A stretch of 64,000 nucleotides of DNA. It comes from UBA2334 sp964396895 (GTDB lineage Bacteria > Pseudomonadota > Gammaproteobacteria > Burkholderiales > Burkholderiaceae_C). Numbering within the stretch: position 1 is the stretch's first letter; each line of letters starts with the position of its first letter. The stretch is from positions 62,001 to 126,000 of the forward strand of contig CAYNGJ010000006.1 of assembly GCA_964396895.1 (NCBI GenBank). The letters run 5' to 3'. Shown here in pieces: positions 1 through 8,643 of the stretch. The notes below the pieces were generated by a model. That model was given only the letters and a program-made list of their open reading frames with translations, had not been told where the DNA came from and did not search any database. The translations under genes and the position numbers were made by a program.

Positions 1-65
1 AATTATGGCAAGCCGTTGACTGATTGGATGCAATTCATGTCAAACAACGGAGCTGTGTGTTGTTG

Positions 66-107
66 TCTGGCATCGCCTCTGCGCCACTCGGAGGGGCAGA
101 GGCCAGA
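66..107 (-). terminator. possible hairpin terminator downstream of nrdA
   Basis: An inverted repeat lies just past the nrdA stop codon. GCCTCTGC (75-82) pairs with GCAGAGGC (96-103), and TCTGG (66-70) extends the stem imperfectly toward CCAGA (103-107). There is no clear T-run after it in the nrdA direction, so it may be an attenuating or processing hairpin between nrdA and whatever lies beyond the window edge (nrdB would be expected there but is not visible). Confidence 0.35.
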
Positions 108-122
108 CGGACAGGTGGGGTG

Positions 123-3044
123 TTACTGGCAAGCCTCGCAACCGGGGTCGTCAATGGCGCAGAACTTGATGTCGGTGGCGGCTTCCATGGGTGCCTCGGC
201 GGCGGCGGCCATGGCCATGGACGGTTCGGGCGCGCTGTGGGCCACGGCGTTCATCTGGCCGGTGCGGCCGGTGGACTTTTCAGCGTGTGTGGCCGCCATG
301 GTGCGCAGGTAGTAGGTGGTTTTCAGGCCGCGCAGCCAGGCGAGTTTGTAGGTGTCGTCCAGCTTTTTACCCGAGGCCCCGGCCATGTAGATGTTCAGGC
401 TTTGGGCCTGGTCAATCCACTTCTGGCGGCGGGCGGCGGCTTCCACGAGCCACTGGGTTTCAATTTCAAACGCGGTGGCGTACAGCGCCTTGATGTCTTG
501 CGGCACGCGGTCGATGGCGCGCAGCGAGCCGTCGAAGTGCTTCAGGTCCATCACCATCACGTCGTCCCACAGGCCCAGGCGCTTCAGGTCGCGCACCAGG
601 TAGCCGTTGACCACCGTGAACTCACCCGACAGGTTGGACTTGACCGACAGGTTGCCAAACGAGGGTTCGATGGACGCGCCCACCCCGATGATGTTGCTGA
701 TGGTGGCGGTGGGCGCAATGGCCACGCAGTTGCTGTTGCGCATGCCGTCTTTGGCAATTTTGGCGCGCAGTGCGTCCCAGTCCAGCGTGGCGCTGCGGTC
801 GGTTTGGACGTAGGGCGAAGCACTGGGGCCCTCCCCAATGCTGTAGCCGCCACGGGCCTCGGCCAGCAGGTTGAGGGTGTCCAAGGGCAGGATGCCCTGG
901 TCCCACAGCGAGCCCTTGTAGGTGGCGTAGCGGCCACGCTCGGCGGCCAGCTCTGTGGAAGCCCAGTAGGCTTGGTAGCACACGGCTTCCATGGAGTGGT
1001 CGGCAAACGCCACCGCTTGCTGCGAGGCGTAGGAAATGCGCAGCTCGTACAGCGCGTCCTGAAAGCCCATGATGCCCAGGCCAACAGGGCGGTGACGCAG
1101 GTTGGAGTCGCGCGCTTTTTTGACGGCGTAGTAATTGATGTCGATCACGTTGTCCAGCATGCGCATGGCCGTGGTGATGGTGCGCTTCAACTTGTCGTGG
1201 TCAATCTGGCCGTCTTTCAAGTGCTGGGGCAGGTTGACCGAGCCCAGGTTGCACACAGCGGTTTCCTGGTCGTTGGTGTTCAGCGTGATTTCGGTGCACA
1301 GGTTGGAGCTGTGCACGACGCCCACGTGCTGCTGGGGGCTGCGGATGTTGCAGGGGTCTTTGAACGTGATCCAGGGGTGGCCGGTCTCGAACAGCATGGA
1401 CAGCATCTTGCGCCACAGGTCGGTGGCGGGCACGGTCTTGGCGGGCTTGATGTCGCCACGGGCGGCCTTTTCTTCGTAGGCCGTGTAGGCCTTTTCGAAG
1501 GCGGTGCCGTACAGGTCGTGCAGGTCGGGCACGTCAGACGGGGAGAACAGCGTCCAGGGGCCTTTTTCCATCACGCGCTTCATGAACAGGTCGGGGATCC
1601 AGTTGGCCGTGTTCATGTCGTGGGTGCGGCGGCGGTCGTCGCCGGTGTTTTTGCGCAGCTCCAGGAATTCTTCAATGTCCAGGTGCCACGTCTCCAGGTA
1701 GGCACACACGGCGCCCTTGCGCTTGCCGCCTTGGTTCACGGCCACGGCGGTGTCGTTGACCACCTTCAGGAAGGGCACCACGCCTTGGCTCTCGCCGTTG
1801 GTGCCTTTGATGTGGCTGCCCAGCGCACGCACGCGGGTCCAGTCGTTGCCCAGGCCACCAGCAAATTTGGACAGCAGCGCGTTTTCCTTGATGGACTCGT
1901 AAATGCCGTCCAGGTTGTCGGGCACGGTGGTGAGGTAGCAGCTGGAGAGCTGGCTGCGGCGGGTGCCGCTGTTGAACAGCGTGGGCGTGCTGCTCATGAA
2001 GTCGAAGCTGGAGAGCACTTCGTAGAACTCGATGGCGCGGGCTTCGCGGTCCACCTCGTTCAGAGCCAGGCCCATGGCCACGCGCATGAAGAAGGCCTGG
2101 GGCAGCTCAATGCGCGTCTTGCGCACGTGCAAAAAGTAGCGGTCATACAGGGTTTGCAGGCCCAGGTAGTCAAAGCTCAGATCACGCTCGGGCTTCAAGG
2201 CGGCGCCCAGGCGGGCCAGGTCGAACTGGGCCAGGCGTTCGTCCAGCAGTTCGTTGTCCACGCCTTTTTGGATGAACTGGGGGAAATAGTCGGGATAGGC
2301 CTGGGCCAGACCGGCCTGCGTCACCTCGGTGCCCAGCACCTCGGTGGCGATGGTGTGCAGCAGCAGGCGGGCGGTGGCGTAGGTGTAGTCGGGGTCTTTT
2401 TCGATGAGCGTGCGGGCCGCCAGGATGGCCGCCTTGTGCACTTCTTCCAGCGGCACGCCGTCGTACAGGTTGCGCAGGGTCTCGGCCACGATGGGTTCAG
2501 GCTTCACATCGGCGCTCAGACCCGCACATGCGCCCTGGATGCGCTCGCGCAAGGCCACCAGGTCCAGCGGCAATTTCTGCCCGTGGTGCAGCACGTGCAA
2601 CTCGGGCGGGGCCTGGGTGGCCTGGCGCTCGCCTTTGGCGGCGCGCTCCTGGGTGCGGCGTTCGCGGTACAGCACGTAGGCGCGGGCCACTTCGTGGTGG
2701 CTGCCGCGCATCAGGCCGAGTTCGACGTGGTCTTGCACGTCTTCGATGTGGAAGGTGCCGCCACCAGGGCGCGAGCGCATCAGCGCCTTGACCACCGACT
2801 GGGTCAGCGCTTCCACGGTCTCGCGCACGCTGGCCGAGGCCGCGCCCTGGGTGCCGTGCACGGCCAGGAAGGCCTTCATGAGGGCCACGGCAATTTTGTT
2901 GGGCTCAAAAGGCACCACCGCGCCGTTGCGGCGAATGATTTGGTAGTGGCTCAGGGCGTGGGTGGCGGCGCTGCGGGCCGCGTCGCCGGCCTGGCCTGAC
3001 TGGGGGGCGTGGGCGACGGCATCGGGTGTGTGTGTGGTGGGCAT
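123..3044 (-). CDS. nrdA: ribonucleoside-diphosphate reductase, alpha (large) subunit, class Ia
   Basis: This 973-residue protein reduces ribonucleotides to deoxyribonucleotides together with the radical-carrying NrdB subunit. An N-terminal ATP-cone (QIIRRNGAVVPFEPNKI) gives dATP/ATP allosteric control. The catalytic core shows the redox cysteines in SSCYLTTVPDN and AVCNLGSVNL and the active-site Asn-Cys-Glu triad in NLCTEI. The C-terminus ends in a cysteine pair (DPGCEACQ) of the kind that passes electrons from thioredoxin or glutaredoxin. The ATG at 3044 is preceded by AGAGGA at good spacing; an upstream in-frame start lacks this and would run through the NrdR box. nrdB is not in the window and may lie beyond position 1. 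Confidence 0.97.
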   Translation of the reverse strand: MPTTHTPDAVAHAPQSGQAGDAARSAATHALSHYQIIRRNGAVVPFEPNKIAVALMKAFLAVHGTQGAASASVRETVEALTQSVVKALMRSRPGGGTFHIEDVQDHVELGLMRGSHHEVARAYVLYRERRTQERAAKGERQATQAPPELHVLHHGQKLPLDLVALRERIQGACAGLSADVKPEPIVAETLRNLYDGVPLEEVHKAAILAARTLIEKDPDYTYATARLLLHTIATEVLGTEVTQAGLAQAYPDYFPQFIQKGVDNELLDERLAQFDLARLGAALKPERDLSFDYLGLQTLYDRYFLHVRKTRIELPQAFFMRVAMGLALNEVDREARAIEFYEVLSSFDFMSSTPTLFNSGTRRSQLSSCYLTTVPDNLDGIYESIKENALLSKFAGGLGNDWTRVRALGSHIKGTNGESQGVVPFLKVVNDTAVAVNQGGKRKGAVCAYLETWHLDIEEFLELRKNTGDDRRRTHDMNTANWIPDLFMKRVMEKGPWTLFSPSDVPDLHDLYGTAFEKAYTAYEEKAARGDIKPAKTVPATDLWRKMLSMLFETGHPWITFKDPCNIRSPQQHVGVVHSSNLCTEITLNTNDQETAVCNLGSVNLPQHLKDGQIDHDKLKRTITTAMRMLDNVIDINYYAVKKARDSNLRHRPVGLGIMGFQDALYELRISYASQQAVAFADHSMEAVCYQAYWASTELAAERGRYATYKGSLWDQGILPLDTLNLLAEARGGYSIGEGPSASPYVQTDRSATLDWDALRAKIAKDGMRNSNCVAIAPTATISNIIGVGASIEPSFGNLSVKSNLSGEFTVVNGYLVRDLKRLGLWDDVMVMDLKHFDGSLRAIDRVPQDIKALYATAFEIETQWLVEAAARRQKWIDQAQSLNIYMAGASGKKLDDTYKLAWLRGLKTTYYLRTMAATHAEKSTGRTGQMNAVAHSAPEPSMAMAAAAEAPMEAATDIKFCAIDDPGCEACQ

Positions 3045-3204
3045 GTGTCCTCTTTCTGTGGTCAGGGCGGGGTGGCCGGGCGAGTGGCCGGGCCGGTGGT
3101 GGGGCCTGCACGGGGGCGGTTTTTGCCCGTGTCTTGGGGGCGAAAACAGGTGCCTGGCACCGTGACAAGGTGCGCTGCATGTGCAGTGACCCAAAACGCA
3201 GGAC

Positions 3205-3220
3205 ACACTATATCTAGTGT
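3205..3220 (-). promoter_or_regulatory. NrdR box, promoter-proximal
   Basis: The sequence ACACTATATCTAGTGT is a near-ideal NrdR box (ACACTA / TAGTGT arms). It contains the nrdA -10 element, so NrdR-dATP/ATP binding would block RNA polymerase. A second box lies 32 bp upstream, the phasing typical of NrdR operators. Confidence 0.85.
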
Positions 3221-3235
3221 TTGGCGTGTCTTCAA
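3207..3235 (-). promoter_or_regulatory. predicted sigma-70 promoter of nrdA
   Basis: Read on the minus strand, TTGAAG (-35, 3235-3230) is separated by 17 nt from TATAGT (-10, 3212-3207). The -10 lies within the proximal NrdR box and the -35 sits between the two boxes. The expected transcript start is near 3200. Confidence 0.6.
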
Positions 3236-3236
3236 G

Positions 3237-3252
3237 CCACTACCTGTAGCGT
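3237..3252 (-). promoter_or_regulatory. NrdR box, distal (degenerate)
   Basis: CCACTACCTGTAGCGT matches the proximal box at 11 of 16 positions and lies exactly 32 bp from it, about three helical turns. Paired boxes at this spacing are the usual NrdR arrangement. Confidence 0.65.
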
Positions 3253-3509
3253 CTGGTGATATTTTTTTGACAAGGGAAAACCCTGATTTTTGTGCTAGGC
3301 AAGGTGGGCAAAAACCGGGGTTGATTGCAAAAGCAGAGCAAGCAATGCAGTGGGAGTCAAAGCTGTTGGCGGGAGCCTCTGCGCTGCAGCGCTCTGGTTT
3401 TTGATGGCGCCAACTGGCCACTTGCGGTGCACACCAGGAGCTGTTTTTCACGATTCGAAAAACGCGCCGCTGAATGGGGTTAACCCGCGTGTGTGTCGGG
3501 GTGGCGCCG

Positions 3510-4445
3510 TCAGCGTGGCGCAAGCTGGCGCAGTTCGTTTTCGTAACCCGCCAGGGTGCTGACCGCCCGTTGTCGCTGCTCGGGGGTGGCCAGGCGGTGC
3601 ACGGTGGCCACCTGCTCGCAGGCCTCGCGGGTCAGTGCCTGGGCATAGGCGGGGTAGCCGGGGGTGGGTGAGTGTTGCAAGCGGTGCAGCCAGCCGCGCA
3701 CCAGTCGGTGGGATTCCGCTTCTGACGGGCTGGCCTGGATGGCAGCAATGGTGGCCAGCAGGTCTTGGGTGCGCCGCTCGCGCTCGGCCAGCAGGCGCGG
3801 CGCATCAAAGCTCGATTGCGCGATGGATTGCCGCAGCGCCGCCTGCTGTGTGGGGGTCAGGCGGCCGTAGAGCCGGGCGTAGCGGTCGCTGGCGTTGTCA
3901 AACCGCTGTTTCTGGCTCTCAGTCGTGGGGGCGGGCGTGGGCGAGTGGGGTGTTGACGGCCAGGTGGCCACGACGTCCTGTGCCTGGGCGCTGCCCAGCC
4001 AGGTGCGGCTCGGTGGGGGTGCCAGGTGCGTCTCGCGAAATTGGGTGTGGTGTTCGCGCTGGGAGGTGGCCAGGGCCTGTTGTTGGCGTTTGTCCAGTCC
4101 CTTGGCCAGCGTGGCCAGCGTGGGGGTCGCCTGGTCGCCCAGGGTGTTGAGCAGTGCGCGCACGGAGTCGAACTCCCGGCACCACGCATCGGCACTGGGC
4201 GCGCTGCTGGCCAGGCCCTGCCAGCGACGCAGCAGGTCGGCGGTGGGGGCGAGCTGGGTCTGGCGGTGCCAGGCCAGCAGTTGGCGCAGGCTCTGGTCCA
4301 GGGTGTCTTGCTGAGGTGCTTCCAGGGGAACCTGGCGATTCAGCCACAGGCTGGCCAGGTCGGGCAGGCGGTTGTAGCCCAGGCTCAGCATGCTGCAGGC
4401 CGTGGCGACCAGGGCCACACTGGCCAGCAGGGCTGCGCGTATCAT
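3510..4445 (-). CDS. DUF6279-type lipoprotein
   Basis: This is a 311-residue predicted lipoprotein. A short hydrophobic leader, MIRAALLASVALVATAC, ends in a lipobox-like ATAC. It is followed by SMLSLGYNRLPDLASLWLNR, the opening I associate with the DUF6279 family of proteobacterial lipoproteins (YNRLPxLxxxWLDR). The rest is helical and rich in Gln, Arg and Ala. The molecular function is not known. The ATG at 4445 was chosen because it places the signal peptide at the N-terminus; longer in-frame versions have no signal peptide at their start. It is divergent from glmU with 67 bp between the start codons. Confidence 0.75.
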   Translation of the reverse strand: MIRAALLASVALVATACSMLSLGYNRLPDLASLWLNRQVPLEAPQQDTLDQSLRQLLAWHRQTQLAPTADLLRRWQGLASSAPSADAWCREFDSVRALLNTLGDQATPTLATLAKGLDKRQQQALATSQREHHTQFRETHLAPPPSRTWLGSAQAQDVVATWPSTPHSPTPAPTTESQKQRFDNASDRYARLYGRLTPTQQAALRQSIAQSSFDAPRLLAERERRTQDLLATIAAIQASPSEAESHRLVRGWLHRLQHSPTPGYPAYAQALTREACEQVATVHRLATPEQRQRAVSTLAGYENELRQLAPR

Positions 4446-4512
4446 CCCGCGCCAAAGCCCTGCGCCGCTCGGTTGGCGCGGGCCAGGACACACCAATAAC
4501 CAGGGGTTGGAC

Positions 4513-5964
4513 ATGAGCAAGGCAGTCGATGTGGTGGTGATGGCAGCGGGCAAGGGCACCCGCATGAAAAGCAAAACGCCCAAAGTGTTGCACCGCTTGG
4601 GCGGGCGCGCTTTGGCCGCCCATGTGATTGACACGGCTGCGCGGGTATGTGCGCGCCAGGTGGTGGTCATCACTGGGCATGGTGCTGCGGAAGTGGAAGC
4701 TGCTTTGGCAACACACACCAGCGCTGGGCGGCATTTTGGTGTTAAAAATTCGGCAGAGCCTGCGGCCATGGCGTCCCCGCCAGCGTTGCGCTTTGTGCGC
4801 CAGGAACCCCAGCTGGGCACAGGCCACGCGGTGCAGCAAGCCGTGCCCGTGCTGGCCGACGATGGCATCACCCTGGTGCTGTCGGGCGACGTGCCGCTGA
4901 CCGAGGCCGCCACCTTGCAGGCCTTGCTGGCCGTCTGCGCGGGCCAGCACCTGGCGCTGTTGACGCTGACCATGCCCGACCCGACCGGCTATGGCCGCAT
5001 CGTGCGCAACGACGACGGCGAGGTGCAAGCCATCGTCGAGCAAAAAGACGCGAGCGAAGCGCAGCGCCAGATCACCGAGATTTACAGCGGCATCATGGCC
5101 GTGCCCACCGCTTTGCTGCGCGGCTGGCTGGCCCGGCTGGACAACCACAACGCCCAGGCCGAGTACTACCTGACCGATGTGGTCAAGTTTGCGGTGGCCG
5201 ACGGTTGCAGCGTGCGCGCCCACCGCATTGCCGACGCGGTGCAGGTGGCCGGGGTCAACAGCCCCCTGCAACTGGCCGAGCTGGAGCGCGCCCACCAGCG
5301 CCGCCTGGCCGAGCAGCTCATGACCCAGGGCGTGCGCCTGGCCGATCCCGCCCGTTTTGACCTGCGCGGCAGCCTGGCCTGCGGCACGGATGTGGACATC
5401 GACATCAACGCCGTGTTCGAGGGTGTGGTCACGCTGGGCCACGGCGTGCGCATTGGGGCCAACTGCTGCATTGCCAACGCGAGCATTGGCGACGGTGCGG
5501 TCATTCACCCCTTCACCCACATTGACGGCGAAAAGTTGGGTGTGACGGTGGGCGAAGGCGCGCTCGTTGGCCCGTTCGCCCGCCTACGTCCCGGTGCCGA
5601 GCTGGGCCCCGAGGTGCACATTGGCAACTTTGTGGAGGTGAAAAACTCCACGCTGGCCGCCGGTGCCAAGGCCAACCACCTGGCCTACCTGGGCGACGCC
5701 ACCGTGGGCGAGCGCGTCAACTACGGCGCGGGCAGCATCACGGCCAACTACGACGGCGCCAACAAACACCGCACCGTCATTGAGGCCGATGTGCACATCG
5801 GCAGCAACTGCGTGCTGGTGGCCCCCGTCACCATCGGCGCTGGCGGCACGGTGGGTGGCGGCAGCACCATCACCAAGAGCACACCCGCAGGGGCGTTGAG
5901 CGTGGCGCGGGGCAAGCAGGTGGGCATTGCCGGGTGGTCGCGGCCTGTGAAGAAGGTCAAGTGA
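4513..5964 (+). CDS. glmU: bifunctional UDP-N-acetylglucosamine pyrophosphorylase / glucosamine-1-phosphate N-acetyltransferase
   Basis: This cytoplasmic enzyme makes UDP-GlcNAc from glucosamine-1-phosphate in two steps. The N-terminal half carries the nucleotidyltransferase signature AAGKGTRMKSKTPKVLHRLG and LSGDVPLTE. The C-terminal half is a left-handed beta-helix acetyltransferase with hexapeptide repeats and the motif LAYLGDATVGERVNYGAG. At 483 residues it is longer than the usual 455 or so, mainly through an insert around residues 70-95. The ATG at 4513 follows AGGGG. glmS, which makes the precursor glucosamine-6-phosphate, lies 2.7 kb downstream. Confidence 0.97.
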   Translation: MSKAVDVVVMAAGKGTRMKSKTPKVLHRLGGRALAAHVIDTAARVCARQVVVITGHGAAEVEAALATHTSAGRHFGVKNSAEPAAMASPPALRFVRQEPQLGTGHAVQQAVPVLADDGITLVLSGDVPLTEAATLQALLAVCAGQHLALLTLTMPDPTGYGRIVRNDDGEVQAIVEQKDASEAQRQITEIYSGIMAVPTALLRGWLARLDNHNAQAEYYLTDVVKFAVADGCSVRAHRIADAVQVAGVNSPLQLAELERAHQRRLAEQLMTQGVRLADPARFDLRGSLACGTDVDIDINAVFEGVVTLGHGVRIGANCCIANASIGDGAVIHPFTHIDGEKLGVTVGEGALVGPFARLRPGAELGPEVHIGNFVEVKNSTLAAGAKANHLAYLGDATVGERVNYGAGSITANYDGANKHRTVIEADVHIGSNCVLVAPVTIGAGGTVGGGSTITKSTPAGALSVARGKQVGIAGWSRPVKKVK

Positions 5965-5988
5965 GTGGGTGGTTTCGGTATTTATGAG

Positions 5989-6040
5989 AAAAATAGCCTT
6001 CATCGCTTGATGGGTCTAGATTTTTAGCTATTTAATTAAT
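5989..6040 (+). repeat. interspersed AT-rich repeat, copy A
   Basis: This copy lies just after glmU. It contains GCCTTCATCGCTTGAT, GGTCTAGAT and TTAGCTATTTAATTAAT, closely matching copy B at 20344. It sits on the left side of the AAA/DUF4276 cassette in the same orientation as copy E on the right. Confidence 0.75.
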
Positions 6041-6120
6041 TTGATAGCTGACTGTTCTTTGATTTCAAGCGTTGCCCGTCATTCTGATTGAAAATGCGTT
6101 GAAAACTGAAGTGAGAAACC

Positions 6121-7326
6121 ATGCACATTGAAGCGATCCGCCTGAAAAATTTCAGGGCATTCAAGGATGTCACGCTGCGAGACATTCCCCGTTTCTGTGT
6201 GCTGGTGGGGGCCAACGGCAGTGGTAAGAGCACCCTGTTCTCGGTGTTTGCTTTTTTGCGCGATGCGATGTCCACCAACATCACTGCGGCACTGGCCCGA
6301 CTCGGTGGAAGCCGGGGTTTGACGGAAGTGCGCAGCCGGGGCACCACGGGGCCCATCGAGATAGAGCTGAAACTCCGCATTGCCCTCCTCGGGGCTGAGC
6401 ACAAAGGGCGCACGCAGCTCATCACGTATGAGTTGCACATTGATGAGCGCAATGGGCGTGCCGTGGTGAGCCGAGAGGTGTTGAAGTACCGTCGGGGCAG
6501 CCGTGGCAAGCCGTGGCACTTTTTGGACTTTGAAATGGGCGCAGGCGAGGCCGTGACCAACGAGTTGGAGTCGGTCAGCAGTGAGAGTCAGCTCAAACGA
6601 GAAAAGCAAACCCTCAAAAGCCCTGACATCCTTGCCATCAAAGGGTTGGCGCAGTTTGAGCGCTTTCCGGCGGTGGTGGCCTTGGGAAGCCTGATTGAGA
6701 ACTGGCATTTGTCTGATTTTCACATCAGCCGCGCCAGACCCGAGGTGGAGGCGGGGTACGCCGAGCACCTGTCCCGCGAGGGTGAGAACCTGTCGCTGGT
6801 GGTGGAGTACCTGTACAAAAATCACCCTGAAATTTTCAAGCAGGTGCTGGCCCGCTTGCAGGCGTGTGTGCCTGGCATCACCCAAGTCGAGGCCAAAACC
6901 AGTGACGAAGGCCGGGTGTTGCTGAAGTTTCAGGATGGTGCGTTTGTCGATCCGTTTCTGGCGCGCTACGTGTCTGACGGCACCATCAAGATGCTGGCTT
7001 ATCTTGTGCTGTTGTTTGACCCCACGCCCCATCCCCTGCTGTGTGTGGAGGAGCCAGAGAATCAACTCTACCCATCGCTTTTGTGGGATTTGGCCGAGGA
7101 GTTCCGGGCCTATGCCCACCGGGGTGGACAGGTGTTTGTGACCACACATTCGCCGGATTTTCTAAATGCAGTGACGCTGGACGAGGTGTTTTGGCTGGTC
7201 AAGACCAACGGTTACACCACCGTCCAACGGGCCAGCGACGATGCCCAACTCAAGGCCTGCGTCCAGGAAGGTGATCAATTGGGCTACCTCTGGAAAAGCG
7301 GCTTGTTTGCCGGAGCCAATCCGTGA
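6121..7326 (+). CDS. AAA family ATPase (AAA_21/OLD-like), possible defence ATPase
   Basis: This is a 401-residue SMC/OLD-type ATPase. It shows an RLKNFRAF start typical of the class, Walker A GANGSGKST (residues 30-38), an ABC-signature-like YVSDGT near residue 280, Walker B LLCVEEPENQLYP near residue 305, and a TTHSP switch histidine near 340. It has no C-terminal nuclease domain of its own; the overlapping downstream gene appears to supply one. The start codon of that gene overlaps the stop here (GTGA), implying coupled translation. It is visibly more AT-rich and TTG/TTT-rich than its neighbours, suggesting acquisition. The biological role is unknown; anti-phage defence is inference from architecture. 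Confidence 0.8.
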   Translation: MHIEAIRLKNFRAFKDVTLRDIPRFCVLVGANGSGKSTLFSVFAFLRDAMSTNITAALARLGGSRGLTEVRSRGTTGPIEIELKLRIALLGAEHKGRTQLITYELHIDERNGRAVVSREVLKYRRGSRGKPWHFLDFEMGAGEAVTNELESVSSESQLKREKQTLKSPDILAIKGLAQFERFPAVVALGSLIENWHLSDFHISRARPEVEAGYAEHLSREGENLSLVVEYLYKNHPEIFKQVLARLQACVPGITQVEAKTSDEGRVLLKFQDGAFVDPFLARYVSDGTIKMLAYLVLLFDPTPHPLLCVEEPENQLYPSLLWDLAEEFRAYAHRGGQVFVTTHSPDFLNAVTLDEVFWLVKTNGYTTVQRASDDAQLKACVQEGDQLGYLWKSGLFAGANP

Positions 7327-7883
7327 CTGCGGCGTCTGTGGCGCATGTTGTCTTTTTCTTGGAGGGACCGTCTGAGCAGGATTTTTTGCAGGCGGTACTG
7401 CCCCGCATCCTGCCCAGCCACGTGCATGCCCATTTCCAAGTGTTTGAGGGCAAACAGGATCTGGAAAAGCGGCTGCCCTGGCGCCTCAAGGGCTGGCAGT
7501 TGCCGAATACCCGGTTTGTGGTGCTGCGCGATCAGGACAGTGGAGATTGCCGGGTCATCAAACAGCGTTTACAGGCGCTGTGCGTTCAGGCCGGAAAGTC
7601 TGATGTAGTGGTGCGCATTGCCTGCCGTGAGTTGGAGAGTTTTTTTGTGGGTGACTGGAATGCTGTCGCGAAGGCCTTTGGCAAGCCCGCACTGTCGGCA
7701 CTGGACAAACGGGCCATCTACCGCACACCTGATGAGCTGGGTGACCCGGCTTCTGAACTGAAAAAACACATTTCCGGCTACCAAAAGCGCGACGGCGCCA
7801 GAAAAATCGCCCCCCACTTGAGTGTTGAGTGCAACCGCTCACGCAGTTTTCAGGTGCTGATGCACAGCATTACCGGGTTGTGA
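7323..7883 (+). CDS. DUF4276-type, TOPRIM-like protein partnered with the AAA ATPase
   Basis: This 186-residue protein has a GTG start overlapping the ATPase stop. The pattern FFLEGPSEQDFL (residues 11-22) resembles the TOPRIM acidic first motif. VVLRDQDSGDC (about 61-71) resembles its DxD motif. RELESFFVGDW (about 99-109) is typical of DUF4276. Together the pair looks like an OLD-family nuclease split into ATPase and TOPRIM chains, similar in layout to PARIS (AriA/AriB) though with a different second subunit. Nuclease activity and a defensive role are inferred, not shown. Confidence 0.7.
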   Translation: MTAASVAHVVFFLEGPSEQDFLQAVLPRILPSHVHAHFQVFEGKQDLEKRLPWRLKGWQLPNTRFVVLRDQDSGDCRVIKQRLQALCVQAGKSDVVVRIACRELESFFVGDWNAVAKAFGKPALSALDKRAIYRTPDELGDPASELKKHISGYQKRDGARKIAPHLSVECNRSRSFQVLMHSITGL

Positions 7884-7922
7884 TCGGGATGGCCATGGGT
7901 TGAACCCCGATGGTTTTTAAGG

Positions 7923-7973
7923 AAAAACAGCGTCCGTCGCTTTATGCCATTCAATGGTTTGCTATTAAATTAA
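7923..7973 (+). repeat. interspersed AT-rich repeat, copy E
   Basis: This copy lies immediately after the DUF4276 gene. It has AAAAACAGC, GTCGCTTTATG, GGTTTGCTATTAAATTA. It aligns best with copy A at 5989 (shared TCGCTT, GCTATT, AATTA) and is in the same orientation. Confidence 0.6.
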
Positions 7974-7986
7974 AATATGTAGCAAA

Positions 7987-8499
7987 TTATTTATTACCAT
8001 CAAGCGGTAGCGGCCATTTTGTTTCAAATTTCGCCCGCTTGACGCTGAAGAAGGCTTTCACGTTGCGCACATTGGCGTCTGCGGTGAACAGGCGCTGTGC
8101 CAGTGCGTGGTAGCCGGGCATGTCGGCCACGGTCACCACCAGGCAGAAGTCGGGGCCGGGGCTGACGCGGTAGCACTGCTGCACGCCGCCATCGGCCACG
8201 GCGCGGGCCTCAAAGGCGTCCAGCGCCTCGGCGCTTTGGCGGTCCAGCGACACCTCCACCAGCGCGGTCAGCCCGTGGCCCAGCAGTTGCCCCAGCCGGT
8301 CGGCGCTGAGCACGGCCACCTGCCGCTCCACCAGGCCCGCCTCCATCAGCCGCTTGACGCGGCGCAGGCAAGTGGGTGGCGACACATGCACGGCCTCGGC
8401 CAGCGCCAGGTTGCTCAGGCTGGCGTCGGTTTGCAGCAGCTCCAGCAGGGCCAGGTCGGTGGGGTCAAGGCCCATATCCAGGTTTACGTATGAATTCAT
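7987..8499 (-). CDS. Lrp/AsnC family transcriptional regulator
   Basis: This 170-residue regulator has an N-terminal winged helix-turn-helix (LDPTDLALLELLQTDASLSN, then PPTCLRRVKRLMEAGLVER) and a C-terminal RAM-type ligand-binding domain (residues about 75-160, with GPDFCLVVTVADMPGYHAL). These proteins usually sense amino acids and act as dimers or octamers. It is divergent from glmS with a 144-bp intergenic region, so it may regulate itself or glmS. The ATG at 8499 is used; ATG at 8475 (MGLDPTD) is an alternative. Confidence 0.9.
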   Translation of the reverse strand: MNSYVNLDMGLDPTDLALLELLQTDASLSNLALAEAVHVSPPTCLRRVKRLMEAGLVERQVAVLSADRLGQLLGHGLTALVEVSLDRQSAEALDAFEARAVADGGVQQCYRVSPGPDFCLVVTVADMPGYHALAQRLFTADANVRNVKAFFSVKRAKFETKWPLPLDGNK

Positions 8500-8643
8500 G
8501 CATCAAATTTAGCTTGAAAGTTTTGTGAAGATTTCATTAAATCGTTTGAGTTGAACATTGTTTCAATGACTGGCCTAAATTGAAACCAAAAACCGCACTG
8601 TCAGACCTAGCATGGCCCCATTGTTTTTCACAAAGGGTGGTTT

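Larger units (their letters stand above)
3045..3509. other. 465-bp gene-free region: nrdA leader and promoter
   Basis: No convincing gene lies here. The left half is the roughly 155-nt nrdA leader plus its promoter and two NrdR boxes (annotated separately). A small palindrome, AGGG-AAAA-CCCT (3273-3284), lies upstream of the boxes. The remainder is the 3' flank of the lipoprotein gene ending at 3510, where I see no strong terminator. Confidence 0.6.

Noticed and set aside
24..2999. Very long open frame on the plus strand opposite nrdA
   Set aside because: It is the antisense shadow of a GC-rich gene: the protein is a low-complexity Gly/Val/His/Ala string and the minus strand encodes a fully conserved NrdA.
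7910..8113. Small open frame downstream of the DUF4276 gene
   Set aside because: It runs across repeat copy E and into the antisense of the Lrp gene with no ribosome-binding site or family.
8500..8643. TTGAA...TTCAA dyad (8551-8566) as an Lrp operator, and a possible glmS leader ribozyme or riboswitch
   Set aside because: The dyad is short and AT-rich and Lrp sites are too loose to assign by eye; the 144 bp show no ribozyme-like structure.
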